A stretch of DNA of 64,000 nt from the NCBI GenBank assembly GCA_026120185.1, contig JANUWF010001058.1, forward strand, positions 1 through 64,000, given 5' to 3'. Made by a program: the position numbers and the translations under genes. Positions 23,263 to 36,306 of the stretch are shown here, one piece after another. Each line of letters starts with the position of its first letter. The first letter of the stretch is position 1. Below the pieces are notes generated by a model. That model did not search any database, had not been told where the DNA came from, and worked only from the letters and a program-made list of their open reading frames with translations. The DNA is from Voacanga thouarsii. Lineage: Eukaryota; Streptophyta; Magnoliopsida; Gentianales; Apocynaceae.

Positions 23263-24121
23263 ATATGTAGTAATGAGCCTATCTATTTGTAGCACAACTC
23301 TAAGTTCTGTGAGGAACTTCTGAAACCAAACCACTTCTTTAGAAACTTCTGCTTCTGCCACATACTCTACTTCTATGGTAGAATCAACAATGCAAGATTG
23401 CTTTACACTCCTCCTTGAAATAGCCATTCTAGACAAAGTAAAAACATATCCACTAGTGGATTTTCTTTCATCTTTATCTAACTAGAAGTCTGAGTCCATG
23501 TAACTAATAGGAGCTAAGTTATCGGCCTTGTAAATAAGCATATAATCCCTCGTTCCCTTAAAGTACTTGTGAATACACTTTACAGCTTGCCAATGTTATT
23601 TCGTAGCATTTGACTAATACCTGCTAGCCATGCCAAATGTAAAGTAGATATGTAGCCTACTACAAAGTGTGGCATACATGAGACTTCCCACTGCCAATGC
23701 ATAGGGAATCCTACTAATCCTTTCCTTTTCTTCCTGTAACTTAGGAAACTGTTTGGAAGTTAAGGTTAATCCTTGTCTAAAGGGTATGATTGCCAATTTG
23801 CACTGATCCAAGCTAAACTTAGCCAATATCTTGTCAATATAAGCAGATTGGGATAAGCCTAATACTCTTTATTTCCTATCTCTAAGAAGTTTAATATAAA
23901 AAATGTAGCTAGCTTCTCCCATATCCTTCATACTAAATTGACTTGATAGCTAAATCTTTATAGATTGCAATGTCTCTGCATCATTTCTAATTAGTAGAAT
24001 GTCATCTAAATAAAATACCATAAAGGACACATTATTCCCATCTGACTTCCCATATACACATGGTTCATCCACATTTTATATAATACTATAAGACTTTACA
24101 ATCTCATTGAAACGTATGTTT
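23263..24121 (-). pseudogene. Copia RT C-terminal part and RNase H, cut by CACTA
   Basis: Minus strand continues the RT interrupted at 24121/27295. After NVDEPCVYGK comes FYLDDILLI, so the catalytic aspartate pair is intact, then SSQFSMKDMGEASYI and LGLSQSAYIDKILAKF (down to about 23814). RNase H follows with stops, including SCIVDSTIEVEYVAEAE and EVVWFQKFLTEL (23254-23436). The protein stops at the CACTA terminus at 23262; the RNase H tail and 3' LTR expected beyond it were not found. Confidence 0.8.
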
Positions 24122-27100
24122 TGTAACACCCCACGACTATGTACCCTAAAAGGGCGGGGATATCGCCCCGTCCCGTAGGACAAGGGGTCTTTAAAATGAG
24201 GTATAAAATATAAAGGCAATATCCAAAAGAATCAACTTTGATAAATGAAGAAATACTCTTATTACATCAGGCTCAAATTGGAGCAATACGAAATAAAAGA
24301 AATATTGTTCAGAAGTATAAACAACAAAAGACTCCTAGAACAGTATAGGAAAAATAGCAAAAGCCTCTACTGTCAAAGCCCCGTTGACTCAACACAATCT
24401 ATCTCCTGAAAACATGATGTAAAACCGTGTGAGAATAAATCTCAGTAAGTCCTATGTGTGCACATGGTGTTTTGAATAGTATGTGTATGCAAAGTGTAAA
24501 ACATTTGTAGAAATAATTTGGCAAGTCATAAACAATCTCTTTTCGCAAGGAGTGGGTTTTTCTCAATGTCACACTTTGTACAAAATAAATCCTCCACTTG
24601 AATAAACAGTCATGTCACCACAAGTTGGGCTCCATGAGAACAAAATGGCTAAGGCACCACACTTTGTGTACCTTGTCCGGACCAGATTACCACATGTTGG
24701 GCGTTCTGATCAAGGTGAGTGTACAGCTCACCGGGTGAGATACTCCTCCATCTCTACACCAAACAAAACCATCCGGGTGTCCATGCCTGGAATATAAATA
24801 ATACCACACTAGGTACAAATGCTAGCTCGGACTGGCTTGACCAACCAACACTGTCACCTTTTCAAGTAGAGTTCATCTTCTGGAGGTGGCCTCCTGCCAG
24901 AAGACTTACGCTAGCCCTCCAAGACTAGTATTGTTAGCCTACCCTTATTGAGTACTCAACAAATATATCCGTCAATTCCTGATTCAAAATATATCCACAC
25001 CTTAGCTTTGTACAACGTGGTTTTTCTCTAAAAGAGTTTTCTAAAAATTTAGGAAAGAATAGTTTTCTTAATAAAATCATTAGTTTGACAAAATCGTTTA
25101 AAGAATAATCATTCACGTTTACAACCCAAATAATCATAGTTCAACAATAGCTTTTCAAAGCTTCACAACATAGACTTGCCATCACAACATTTAACAAAAG
25201 AGCTTATACAAGGACTTACCATCACAACATTTAACAAAAGAGTTTATGCAAGGACTTACTTGATATGCCTCAGATAAACGAGATAAAATCATAGCTTGCT
25301 TTCCTCAATTATCCTCCTGATCTAAACCATATAATATCATGATCAAGGTCTCAATTAATTCAAACATGCTATAATCTCATTTATTTTCACAACAATTCGC
25401 AATCCACTATTTAAATCCAAGTAAACTATCCAATCCCCAAAGATCATATACCATGACCATATGCTCATCCAACTAATAGACATCATTAAACCTTACTTTC
25501 GGCATCAAGTGTGGGTATTCCCTTACCTTGCAACAACCGGGTAATGAGGTCTCGATGCTCCTATGGTGATCGTCCCGAGTTCGCTTGAAAAGAAGAGAAA
25601 AGCTACCTCCTTTGCTCCTCTTGACCGAAAATTAAAGAAGAAGATGAAATCAGCCTCTATGTGGCATGATTTAAGGGAAGAAGAAGGAGAAAATAATCAT
25701 TAGAGAAAACGGCATCAAGAGGTTGAGAGGATTTTTGCTTACCTTAAGGTGTGTTCGATTTTTGCTTAGAATAGTTCTTGAGTTTTTTGAGAATTTGCAG
25801 AGAGAATTTTCTAGAATTTTCATGTGGTAAGGAGGGAGTGTCGGCTACAGTGATTTAGGTTTAGAGAAGTTTGATTTAGGGTTAGATGGTGGTGCTAAGA
25901 AGGACTCCTAATGGCCTAAGGTTTCTTGGACAGCAAGGGCGAAAATTTGCAGCTTGTTGTACCTTTGATGCTGGCCGAATTCAAGAGGGATTAAGAGTAG
26001 AAAAGTGTTCTAAAATTGCACCCTAGGCTGGCCGAAATAATGCTCAAGAGAAGGGTTGAGTGTGTTCAGGATTTTTTGCCCAAAATAAGACAGAGTTTGT
26101 GTGAGTTTTGGTGACTGAAAATTCTGTGCAAGTGCTGTGCGAAAATTCTGTGCAAGAGTGACGATTTTTGGACTGTTTTGGCTGCTATTTCTGACAAAAT
26201 TCTAGAGGAGAAAAGTGTGGTTTTTAGGTGCTGGAATTTGGCTTAATCAACAAAGAGTTTTGGTAGGTTTTGGAGTGAAAAGCTGTCGAAAATTCTGGGC
26301 ATAAGATGGACGAAAATTCTGGAATTTTTGGTGAAGAAAAATCTGATTTTGTGTTACTAGAGTAATCTGATTTGGTGGAGGTTGTTCTAGGTAATTTGAG
26401 CTAGGGTTTGAAGAGTTTGATTGCAATTAGGAGTGCAAGAATTTCGTGTAGCTTGTGCTTGCACAAAGCCGCCGAAATTCAGCTAGGAAAAGGGATTCTA
26501 ATCCTAGTTGATTTAGGATTGAATAAAATCTGGTTTTATCAAGGATTTGGATAAGATTTCCTCTAGTCCTAGAAGAGTTTGGATTGAGCTAAAATTCCTC
26601 CAGGAAGTGGCGGCACTTGCTAGAAATTTTTCCAGATTTTTAGCTAACATTCTAGGGTTAAAATCAACAAGGTTTCCTACTAGGAAAATGACTCATTAAT
26701 TCCAACTATCCATGGCAACATCTATTAAGCTAAAATCAAGCTGAAATTTTAATTGTTAGCTAGGGTTTTTTTGGAAATCCTAAGGAATAAAAGCTGAAAA
26801 TTAAAAGTGAACTTTATTCACATCAAAGTCCTTGAATTTAGGAAATAAATATAGAGACTTATTTCCTTGGAGTAATGGCACTAAAATTTCTCTAGGTTTG
26901 CTATATCTTTTTCGGCCAAGATATGGAAACTCTAAGGAAAAGAATCTTCAAGAAGAGAAACTAGGATTCACAAGAGATAGGATTCGAACTCAGGCCACCA
27001 AGGAAAAATCACCATCCTTCCCGCTATTCCAAATCGATTCCAATACTAATTCTTCCTACAAGAAGTTCTTACCACCCCAATACTCATCCTTCCAAATCTT

Positions 27101-27294
27101 CGACCAAACCTCCCTTAACCAAATCTTTAACAACAGACTATTTCACCTCAATTAATTCAAATGTAAGAGCAACGGAAAAATTCACATGCATCCATGCAAA
27201 TAAAATAATTCTAAGCTACCACATAAAATGCAAAATACTATGCAATGCATGACTTTTTCCCATAGTCAAAGGTAGTTTTGGGCAGGGTATTACA
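24122..27294 (+). mobile_element. Solo Tekay/Del-type LTR with perfect 5-bp duplication
   Basis: Begins TGTAACACCCCACGAC and ends GGGTATTACA; 3173 bp; flanked by TGTTT at 24117-24121 and 27295-27299. Removing it rejoins copia RT sequence (SIYGLKQA upstream, DEPCVYG downstream). Contains the family palindrome TTGAGTACTCAA at 24948-24959 and the block AGTAAGTCCTATGTGTGC near 24445. No internal genes or second LTR, so it is solo. Much of 25600-26700 is free text-like LTR sequence with repeated AAAATTCTG phrases. An open frame at 26832-27155 has no recognisable product. Confidence 0.93.
25175..25252. repeat. 39-bp tandem duplication in solo LTR
   Basis: ACTT(G/A)CCATCACAACATTTAAC starts at 25175 and at 25214, each followed by AAAAGAG(C/T)TTAT(A/G)CAAGG. 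Confidence 0.9.
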
Positions 27295-30079
27295 TGTTTT
27301 ATGCTCATAATGCTTGCTTAAGTCCATAAATGGACTTTTTAAGCTTGTAGACCATATGTTCTTGCCCTTTCGCAATAAAGCCTTCAGGTTAGGACATATA
27401 GATGTCTTCGCTAAGATAGCCATTAAGAATGGATGTTTTTATATCCATTTGTCATATATCATAGTCATAATGACATGCAAGGGCCAAGAGAATGCACAGA
27501 CCTAATCATGGCAGTAAGTGGAAAGGTATCCTCATAATCGATCCCTTCTTTTTTAGCATAACCATTTGCAACTAGCCATGCTTTGAAGGTTTCCATCTTT
27601 CCGTCCACACCTTTCTTTCTCTTGTATACCCAGTTGCACCCTATGGGTGTAATCCATTCAAGTACACTGACAAGATTCCAGACTTGATTAAGATACATAG
27701 ACTCAATCTCTGCACTAATTGCAACTTGCCATTTGTCCGCATCACCATCAATAACGGCCTCATCGTATCTAGCAGGATCTTATTCCTAATAGTCGGAGAC
27801 CATCTCAAAGGCCTCTCCAACCCATCTCTCGGGAATCCTAGATATCTTCCTACTACAACGTGGCTCAGTCTGTATGGGAACATCTGGTTGTGTCTCTTTG
27901 GGTTTTTCAACTGAGGTATTGGAAGTTGAAGCATCACTCAGCTTTTCTTCCAATTCCATCTTACTCGAAACCTTAGTAGACGTATTCTGTTCATCCTCTA
28001 AGTACCTAGCATAAGTACTTATAAGTACCTTTTACTCTTGGGAATGATAAAAGTATCTAACACGTGTTCCTTTTGGATACCCTAGAAGTTGCACAATTAT
28101 AATCTTTGGTCTAACTTACTTCATTTAGTCAGTATATAAGTTGGGTAATCTCATATTTTGAGATGATTCATACTGGGCTTTCATCCAATCCACATCTCAT
28201 AGGGTATCCAAGGCATTGACTTGGAAGACACCAAGTTTAGAATATATGCTGCTATTTCCAGTGCATATCCCCAAAAAGAAAAAAGAAGAGTAACGTGGCT
28301 CATCATGCTCTGAACCATTTCCATCAAAGTTCTTTTTCTTCTCTAAACTACTTCATTCCATTAGGGGGCCCCATGTACAGTTAGTTGAGATACTATATTC
28401 TAAAGTGTCAAGTAGTCCTTGAATTCACCAAGGAAGTATTCTCCACCATGACCCAATCTTAGTTGTTTAATTAGTTTACCTGTTTGACGCTCCACCTCAG
28501 TCCTAAACTCCTTGAATATATCAAAGGAATTAGACTTGTACCTTATCAAGTAAACATAACCAAAACGTGAGTGATTATCTGTGAACGTGATAAAGTAATT
28601 ATTACCCCCTTTAGCTGGTGAAGACATAGGACCACAAACATCAGTATGAACTAACTTTAATATTTCCTTAGCCCATTCCACATTTTGATTATTTTACCCA
28701 TAAGACATGATTCACACTGAGGCCATTCCTCCAATTTCTATAAGTCCAAGGACCTATTTTAGATTAACCTCTGAATCCAATTAGGATTTATATGTCCTAA
28801 TCTTAAGTGCCAGAAATATGAGTTATTTGATGTGGCCTTTCTCTTCTTATTACTCGATTCCGTCAGAGTATTATTTATTTGATGAGTTATATGATTAATG
28901 TAAAAAAGATTATCATACATGTTTGCAGTACAAATAATAATTTTAAATTTCTACTTATTAAAATACAAAATTAGAAGAAATAGAATAACCTTGATTAATC
29001 AATCTTGAAACTGAAATCAAATTCTATGTAAAACTAGAAACATATAACATATCTTTTAATACTAAAATCCTATTACAATCAAACAAAAGTTCCAAATCTC
29101 CCACTGCTTTGGCCCACAATTGTGCTCCGTTGCCTACTCTAAATCCATGCTCTCCTCTATTGAGTCGCCTTATCTTGCTGAATCCCAGCAATGAGTTATA
29201 GATATGGTTAGTGGCTCCAAAATCAATAATCTAACTAGATGATGATCCAACCATCAAAATAGACTCTAAGTATAGAACAATACCTAAGGAGGCTTTGGCC
29301 AAGAAGTCCGGACAATCCTTCGTGAAGTGTCATTTCTTGCCATGCCTGAAGCACTTGCCCTTGGGCTTATTACTAAGCTTGGATAGACCGAGCTTAGATC
29401 CCTTGGGCTAGGCTCCTACATTGTTCTAGACCATCTTCTTCTTAAACTTCTTGGGCTTAGGCCGAGTTCTAGAAGGTAGACTTGAACGAGCAACCAAAAT
29501 CTTTAACCCAGGCTTCATAACTTTCTCAGCGGCCTGAAGTTCTTTCATTAACTCAGACCAAAACATATTTAACTTGTTCATATTAAAGTTTAACTTGAAT
29601 TGAGAATATGAATTTGGTAGAGTCTCAAGAACTATGTCAAATTTGATTTTTAGCATAGATTGTTGCCCCTAGGACCTTGGCCTCCTCAAAGTGAGTAATC
29701 ATCTTGAGCATATATTCGCGAACTAATGCCCCCTTAGCCATCCTGTCTTGCGAGCCAGCTCTTATCAGCAAATATGGTATGCAACGAAACATCGATGTCA
29801 TATGTAGTAAGCATGTTCTTCATGTTTACTGGCTAATATTGGACATGGAAGCAAACATATAGCATCAACTTATTTCATCAGCTTTCATCCAAGCCTTCTC
29901 AGCCTCATAATCCAGGTCCATGGAATGTTTTCCAATTTCAGGACAGGGGTCGATCAGAACATACTTGTACTCCTCTGCAGTGAGTACTATGTTCAAATTC
30001 CTTTTGCAGCCCACCTAGTTAGGTCTAGTTAACTTATTCTCCTTGAGAATAATAGACAAAGGACTGAAACTAGACATTT
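27295..30079 (-). pseudogene. Copia gag, protease, integrase and RT N-terminal part
   Basis: Minus strand from gag start (MSSFSPLSIILKENKLTRPN, 30079) downward. Gag body PNSYSQFKLNFNMNKLN near 29600; a damaged CCHC knuckle near 29330; protease site IIDFGATNH near 29220 (DSG changed to DFG); integrase core with VHTDVCGPM and NYFITFTDNHSRFGYVYL at 28400-28681, where the usual SDRGGEY reads LGHGGEY, losing a catalytic aspartate; RT start NWVYKRKKGVDGKMETFK at 27465-27698 and SIYGLKQA near 27325. Stops and frame changes occur throughout. Same family as the copia element at 49245-57321. Confidence 0.8.
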
Positions 30080-31813
30080 CTGTTAATTGGAGAAAAAACA
30101 TCATTCAAAAAATGTTTGTTTTGGAAAAACATATCGAAATACGCATTTAAAACATCATATTATTTCCATAATATGGTTAACCTATTAAAACCATTACAAA
30201 AAAATATGAAAATATTTGGCTCTTAAAAAAAATTGACAGAGCTTCGTAGGAAGGTTAATAATTTTCTAAGTTAAGTGTATAACCACCACAAATTAAAATT
30301 CCTCAGTAGGTAATGATCCAAAAATAGTTCCATTGATAGGAAGGTCACTACTCGCACCACCTACGGATAATTCAGCATTAATGCCTTCAATGATAGTTTG
30401 GCTAACACTAACACTTATCCTAGGCTTTAATTATAAATCCTATGTCAGTTCTAGATCCTTGTAGAAATCCATCCTATAGGGGGTTATACTTAGAATGACG
30501 CAAGGATAATCACAATCTCAGACAGGAATCTGTGATGGAAGCCGTGGGGCCGTTAGAACCCCTTCCCCACTTAATCTTTTGAGAAAAAATAGGTTTTTAG
30601 GAAAAACGTTCCTTTAAAAAATATTTTGGTTTCATTAACTTTAGTAAAAAAAAAAACTTGACATTATTCTCTATGTCAAGGATAAAAGCATTTCAAAGAA
30701 TAAACTATGAATTTTTATTTTCACTATTTAATTTAAAACCATTTATTGGAATAAAATTTAAAATATCGAAATTCAAATTATTCTTCAGGTCAAGGATAAT
30801 AGCCTTTGGAAAAATAAAATATGAATTTTATTTTAAATTCCTAAGTTCTGTTTTAAAAATGTTTTTCTTAATTGTTTAATCTAGAGAAAAAGATAATTTC
30901 TCAAAAAAAAACCTTTGTTCATTTGATCATAAAATTAAATAAATAGACATGCTCCAAAAGGTAAACATTTTACATGCTATTTTATATCCTTTAATTCTTA
31001 TGTGACCAAATAATGGATTAAACATCACAATAATAATAAAATTAAAATTATCTTGATTAATCCAAAGGTGGTTCTGCATTTACTAACCATTTTTATGCAA
31101 AATTTTTTAACACAAAAAAATAAACCATTGCAAGAAAAATAACCTCATGTGATATGAGACCCCAAAAAGAAAAAGAAAATTAGAAGAAACTACCAAAAAT
31201 GGAATGTTTTTAGGAACAACCGTGTAGACCCAAATCGAATTGCAAAACCGAGCCATCCTATGATGAACCCACTCGTTGGAGGCTTCGTATAAGCCTCTCA
31301 TGGCTCAAGGCAAAATTACCTTGATCCTCTTGGGGCTGCATATGGGCTGGCCGTAACCTGGGAATGAAAATACTCCCAAGCCGCATGCGGCTTGTGAGAA
31401 GCCACTAGCAGCTGGCCCTCCTTTTTCTGTCTCTGTTTTTCTTCCATTTTCCTGCCTTCTCCGTTTCTTCTTCAAAGGTTTTGCGGAACTGATTGTGGCA
31501 CCAATTTTTGTTACATAAATTCTAGTAAATTGAATTTAAATACAATCCAATACCCTATACCTTTCAAAACGAGGTGTACATATAATTTCTGGAAAGATTA
31601 ACAATAAATTACAAATGCCTACGCCAACATGCGCGAAGCGAACACAAAATCTACCCATATTAAAAAAATCACAAGGGATCCATACATTCACAAATATCAT
31701 AATTTTTATTAGTAAAGGAACCACCTTTCTAAAAGATAATGGGAAAAATAAATACGCAGTGGAAGACAACAAATTAAAAATTTTCCCATGCCAAAATCTA
31801 TGAGTACTTACTT
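30080..31813 (-). other. Probable copia untranslated leader
   Basis: Lies upstream of the copia gag start. The plus-strand relative has a 1.9-kb leader, so similar length is expected here. No primer site (TGGTATCAGAGC) or LTR was recognised at its upstream end, so the 5' LTR is lost or too diverged. Contains no convincing gene. Confidence 0.45.
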
Positions 31814-32240
31814 CTAGGGCATTTTATTTGAATAACTGGAGTTGAATTTGAATTTGAAGGGGCTTCCTGAATGGAAACGTCTACTTGTTCAACGGGAATA
31901 CCAACTAACCATCGGCTCATTCGAATCAAACACTTAACTCATTTGCTAGCTCTCAAACTTCCAAAGTATGTTTTAACCTCTATGAACCTATGCTAGTTAA
32001 AGTAGAATTAAGAAGGAGAGCTAAACGTTAAGGAAAAATGAAGAGAAATGACCAATAAAACAAACAAACCGGTGGCTGTCATTTTTATTACTAAACGAAA
32101 ATTGAAAAGCTAATTTTCTTTTCCTTGTGTAAATTTTTTGTCAACTAAAAACAATAGGCATACAAGAGCATATATTAAACTAGCTTTCCTTTTCCTTTTA
32201 ATAAAACCAATAGCCACTTCCTTTTTTTCTCTTTTATTTC
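31814..32240 (-). other. Unassigned stretch with an exon-like start
   Basis: On the minus strand an ATG at about 31922 opens MSRWLVGIPVEQVDVSIQEA and runs to CCTAGAA followed by GTAAGT, a strong splice donor, near 31810. A TTTTAG acceptor lies near 31737. No product recognised and the downstream reading is short. The rest (31925-32240) matches nothing recognised in the window. Confidence 0.3.
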
Positions 32241-33761
32241 TGATGCGTAAATTTTAGGTATATAAAATCATCCATTTTAAGTCCATCCCTTAATCAAGTT
32301 TTAATTGAAACATTAATCCCAAAATACACATGTGAGCAAATATACTTATCGCAAGCATAATACAACGGATTAACGAGTATCGATCCTCAAAAAAATAAGT
32401 ACACACTAATCGTTTTTCATTCATGGTTTAAACGACCTAAATAAAGTGAGAAAAGAATAAAAACAAAAGAAACATGTACAACTCCAGGATGTAGGTTTAT
32501 GCAATTTAGACAAGTACCCTAGAAAACCTGACAATGCCCTAATTTACAACTCTCTCAATTCATCATCATCCTGACATCCTGAAGGAATATAACGTAAAGT
32601 TCAATCATTTCCCAAGTCATGAATTCACTTTTATAGACTCCGCTTCTTTCCCAATCTATGGAATCACTACCCTTTGATTAAATTAGTAGATTTCCCATTC
32701 AAACCAACATAACCAAATGATGCATTAAACACAATTTCTTATAGACATGAAATTAGCCAACAACCTTATGCTCTAGGCGAAATTAACTAACCTTTGATTA
32801 CTTAAGTTCTTTGGTCTTAACTTCGTTTCCCAAGTCCATTAAGATTTCATAAATATGTAGCATTGATTAAATTATGCTCAATCTAACTTCATTTCCCAAG
32901 TTCATTAAACATAAACCTAATTCCATCAACCTATGAAATCAAGTAATCAAACATCAAGAATGATAGAAAATTGATCAAGTAGTTAAATTGATGCATAATT
33001 CATGAATCCCAAAATATTTTAAAATTAAAATGAAAAATTTTAATCCATTATTGCTAAAGAAAAAGAAAACACTTATAGACAAGTCACTTTCTTCTTCCTT
33101 GAAGACTCCCTTTAAACAATCCTCCTTACCTTAGGTGAATTCTTCCTTCAGTGAGAAAATCAGAATTTCTGCCCCTTAATTCACCTCTCTTGGTTGTATA
33201 TCCTAAACCCTTGTGTTATCTTATACTTTTATAAGCCTCTTGGATGCCAATTTCGTGGCTGAGAAAGTCTTGGCTGAGTAGGAAAGGAAAACATAAAAAT
33301 CCATGGATAACCCTAATTCTGCATACAGAATTTCTGCCTCCAGAACCTACTTGGCATAGAGTACCTTCGACCCACCTAGCGCCAGGTACACTCTGTTCTT
33401 TCTCTATTTTGCATTATTTTTGGTCGTTTTTTCCTTGGTAGGTAGAATGGACCTAGCACCAGGTACATTTGCCAGACCTAGAGCCAGGTTTGTTCTAGAA
33501 AAACTTCTGAAGCTCGCTTAATCTCTGCTACTGGACATAATGGACCAGGCGCTTGGTCCACTAGTTAGGCCTGGCACCAGGTACATTCTGGTTTTGTCCA
33601 CTTTCTGCTTGATTTTAACTTAAATATGAACATATTTTCCAAAAACACCTTTTACAAGTAAAATGTCAAATAGGAAGGAATGTGCCTAGTTATTACAGGA
33701 AATGAAATTTTAAAATACCCTCAAATAAATAGAAAAAGAATGGTGATTTTAACCCTTATCA
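32241..33761 (-). mobile_element. Athila 3' LTR
   Basis: Minus strand start TGATAAGGGTTAAAATCACC, preceded by the purine tract AAGTGTGGAGG; end TTTACGCATCA at 32241. Length 1521 bp. TATA box at 33226-33233. GC-rich palindrome-like modules such as CCTAGCGCCAGGTA, CCTGGCACCAGGTA and ACCAGGCGCTTGGT occur at about 33360-33590, upstream of TATA. Confidence 0.85.
33226..33233 (-). promoter_or_regulatory. TATA box of Athila LTR
   Basis: Minus-strand TATAAAAG within GGCTTATAAAAGTATAAG. Confidence 0.55.
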
Positions 33762-35155
33762 ATACCTCCACACTTGAACATTTGCTTGTCCTCAAGCAAA
33801 ACACTTTAGTTCAAGAAAAATTATCAAAACAACACAAGGTTTTTATTCTCATTCAAAAGTTTCTTTATGATAGGAAAGATCATTCTTCCTTTCAAACTTT
33901 AGATACAACCCTTGTCATTCATACCCTTTGAAAACAATTTCAAACTTTGAAACATTGGCCAAGACATCACAAAACTCTTAAAGTCAAATTAATTAAGTAC
34001 ATGCCTTAGTCCAAGAAAGTTATTTCACTCTTCAAGTAAAAATATAGCTAACACGAATCACATAGGTTAAGCCATCTACCAACTTAACCATTATAAATCT
34101 AAAAATTGCATACTCAAGTTATGATGTGAGGAAAGCCCTTAAAAATTTTCTCTCAAAGTTTTTCAATGACATAGGGAATTGATAGCCCCAAGTGCATCTC
34201 TTCACACACCGTATTGGCCCCCTTTACAGTCATCACTCATCATTTTTTCCTCAATTCTTTTTTCTATGCTCTTGCTTGCCTTTTTACCTTCGGGATAGCC
34301 TCAAAAGAGTGCACCGTATACACTTGCTACTTCTCCCTATATTAACCCCCCTTTTCAGCTAAAGGCATTCAAAGATCATCAATAAGAGCCTTTTCTCTAA
34401 TTCCCACCTACAACAGTGTTGTTTTTACTCATTGTTTTTCTTTTCAACTTAAATCAAAATTTTCAACATTCTCCTCAATCTTTCATCTCAAAGATCTTTT
34501 TTTTTTTTTCAACTTACAGATTTCTTTCGTCATAACTCAAAGCTAGCAAAATTTAAACTCATAATATAAAAGTTAGCCAATAACACTTTCCATATTCATC
34601 ATATCTTCTATATTTCACTAGATAAGTCAAATAACATTCAAACACTAATGCATAAATAAGATTAATCAAACTTCTCAAGTTTTGACAAATATCTTTCCCA
34701 GTAAAACAATTTCATCAAATTCCACCCAATGAATGACAAAACTCATATCCAAGTAAGAATGAGAATTACAACCTTGCTTGACAATGAAACTACTAAAATT
34801 TTTGAAACAAAGTATCACCAATCACAAACTATATTCATCAAATAATATGGAAAAGTACTTCTTCAATCTTTATTCTCCCCCTATACTTAAACTGAACATT
34901 GTCATCAATGGCCAAAGATCAAATAAGAAAGGTACAGCCACGAAGACCAAGATGAAGAAAGAATAAGAATTAAATGAAGAAGATACTTTCATTATATTAT
35001 CGTGTCATCATGTTTTAATCTACCTCAAGGAAGGAGCATTACAGGAGTACCTACTAAAAGAAAAAAAGAAAAGAAAAGACATAACAAAAATCACTAATCA
35101 GTAAGGGTAATATTGAGATGTTCTATAGGGCTGAGTTTGTCACCTACATAAGGTT
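33762..35155 (-). mobile_element. Athila 3' non-coding region and polypurine tract
   Basis: Between the integrase end and the 3' LTR. Aligns in pieces with 2850-4480 and 63399-64000 (the GGGATAGCCTCA-GAGTGCACCG block near 34295 and 63625; ACTGAACATTGTCATCAATGGCC near 34888). Long 3' non-coding regions are usual in Athila. No gene seen. Confidence 0.7.
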
Positions 35156-36300
35156 TCACGCAATTTCCATTAACCTTAAATAGTCCCTTGCTGGGATGTG
35201 ACACCTCAATAACGCCAACGGGAAAACTTGGTGTATCTCATATGGTCCCGACCATCTAGACTTCAGTTTTCCCGGAAAGAGTCTAAGCCTAGAGTTAAAT
35301 AATAACACCTTGTCTCCTTCTTTGAACTCTTTAGGAGAATGAATATATCTACCATGCCACCATTTCATCCTATCCTTGTAAATGCGTGAATTATGGTAGG
35401 CATCGTTGCGCCACTCATCCAAGTCATTCACTTGAAGCATTCTTCCTTTTCCTGTAAGATGAAGGTCAAAATTGACAAGCTTTACTGCCCAATGAGCCTT
35501 ATGTTCAACTTTTACCGGTAGATGACATGATTTTCCATACACTAACCAATAGGGGGTTATATCAATGGGAGTTTTAAAAGCAATCCTATAAGCCTAAAGA
35601 GTATCATCTAGCTTCAGACACCAATCCTTTCGTGTATGATTGACCACTTTTTCCAAGACTTTTTTTAATTTTCTATTGACTAGCTCAACTTGGCCACTAG
35701 TTTGCGGATGATAGGGAGTAGCAACCTTATGAGTAACCCCGAAATGTTTGAGAACTTTTATCTAGCTGGGTATTACAAAAGTGGATTCCCCTATCACTAA
35801 TGATCACCTTTGGTACTCTAAATCGGGTGAAAAGTTGTTTTAAAAATTTTACAACAACACGTGCATCATTAGTAGGCAAGGCTTGCTCCTCAACCTACTT
35901 GGATACATACTCAACTACCCCCAAGATATATTTTTTGCCCAAAGAACTAGGAAAATGACCCATGAAATCAACCCCCCAACAATAAAAAACTTCACAAGCT
36001 AGAAAATTTTGTAATGTTATCTCATTAGATTTGGAGATGTTACTTGTACATTGACACCTATCACAATTTTGAACAAACCTATGAAAGTCTTTGAAGAGTA
36101 TAGGCCATTAAAAATCGGACTCAAGTATCTTTCTTACGGTGTTGTTAGCTTAGTAGTGGCCTCTCGTAGGTCCTTTATGACAATGTTTCAAGATATTGAT
36201 GCTTTCCACGGAATCCACACCTACGAATAATTTGATCCGCATAACACCAGAATAAGTACAGATCTTCCCAAAAGTAATGTTTTATCTTGGAGAGGAAGTT
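35156..36300 (-). pseudogene. Athila integrase remnant
   Basis: The C-terminal part 35542-35156 is open: MYGKSCHLPVKVEHKAHWAV, then DRMKWWHGRYI, FKEGDKVLLFNSRLRLFPGK and WSGPYEI, typical of the Athila integrase tail. The upstream core (35560-36300) is recognisable only in short pieces and has stops and frame changes, so the enzyme is inactive. Integrase inserts the reverse-transcribed element into host DNA. Confidence 0.75.
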
Positions 36301-36306
36301 CTTCTT

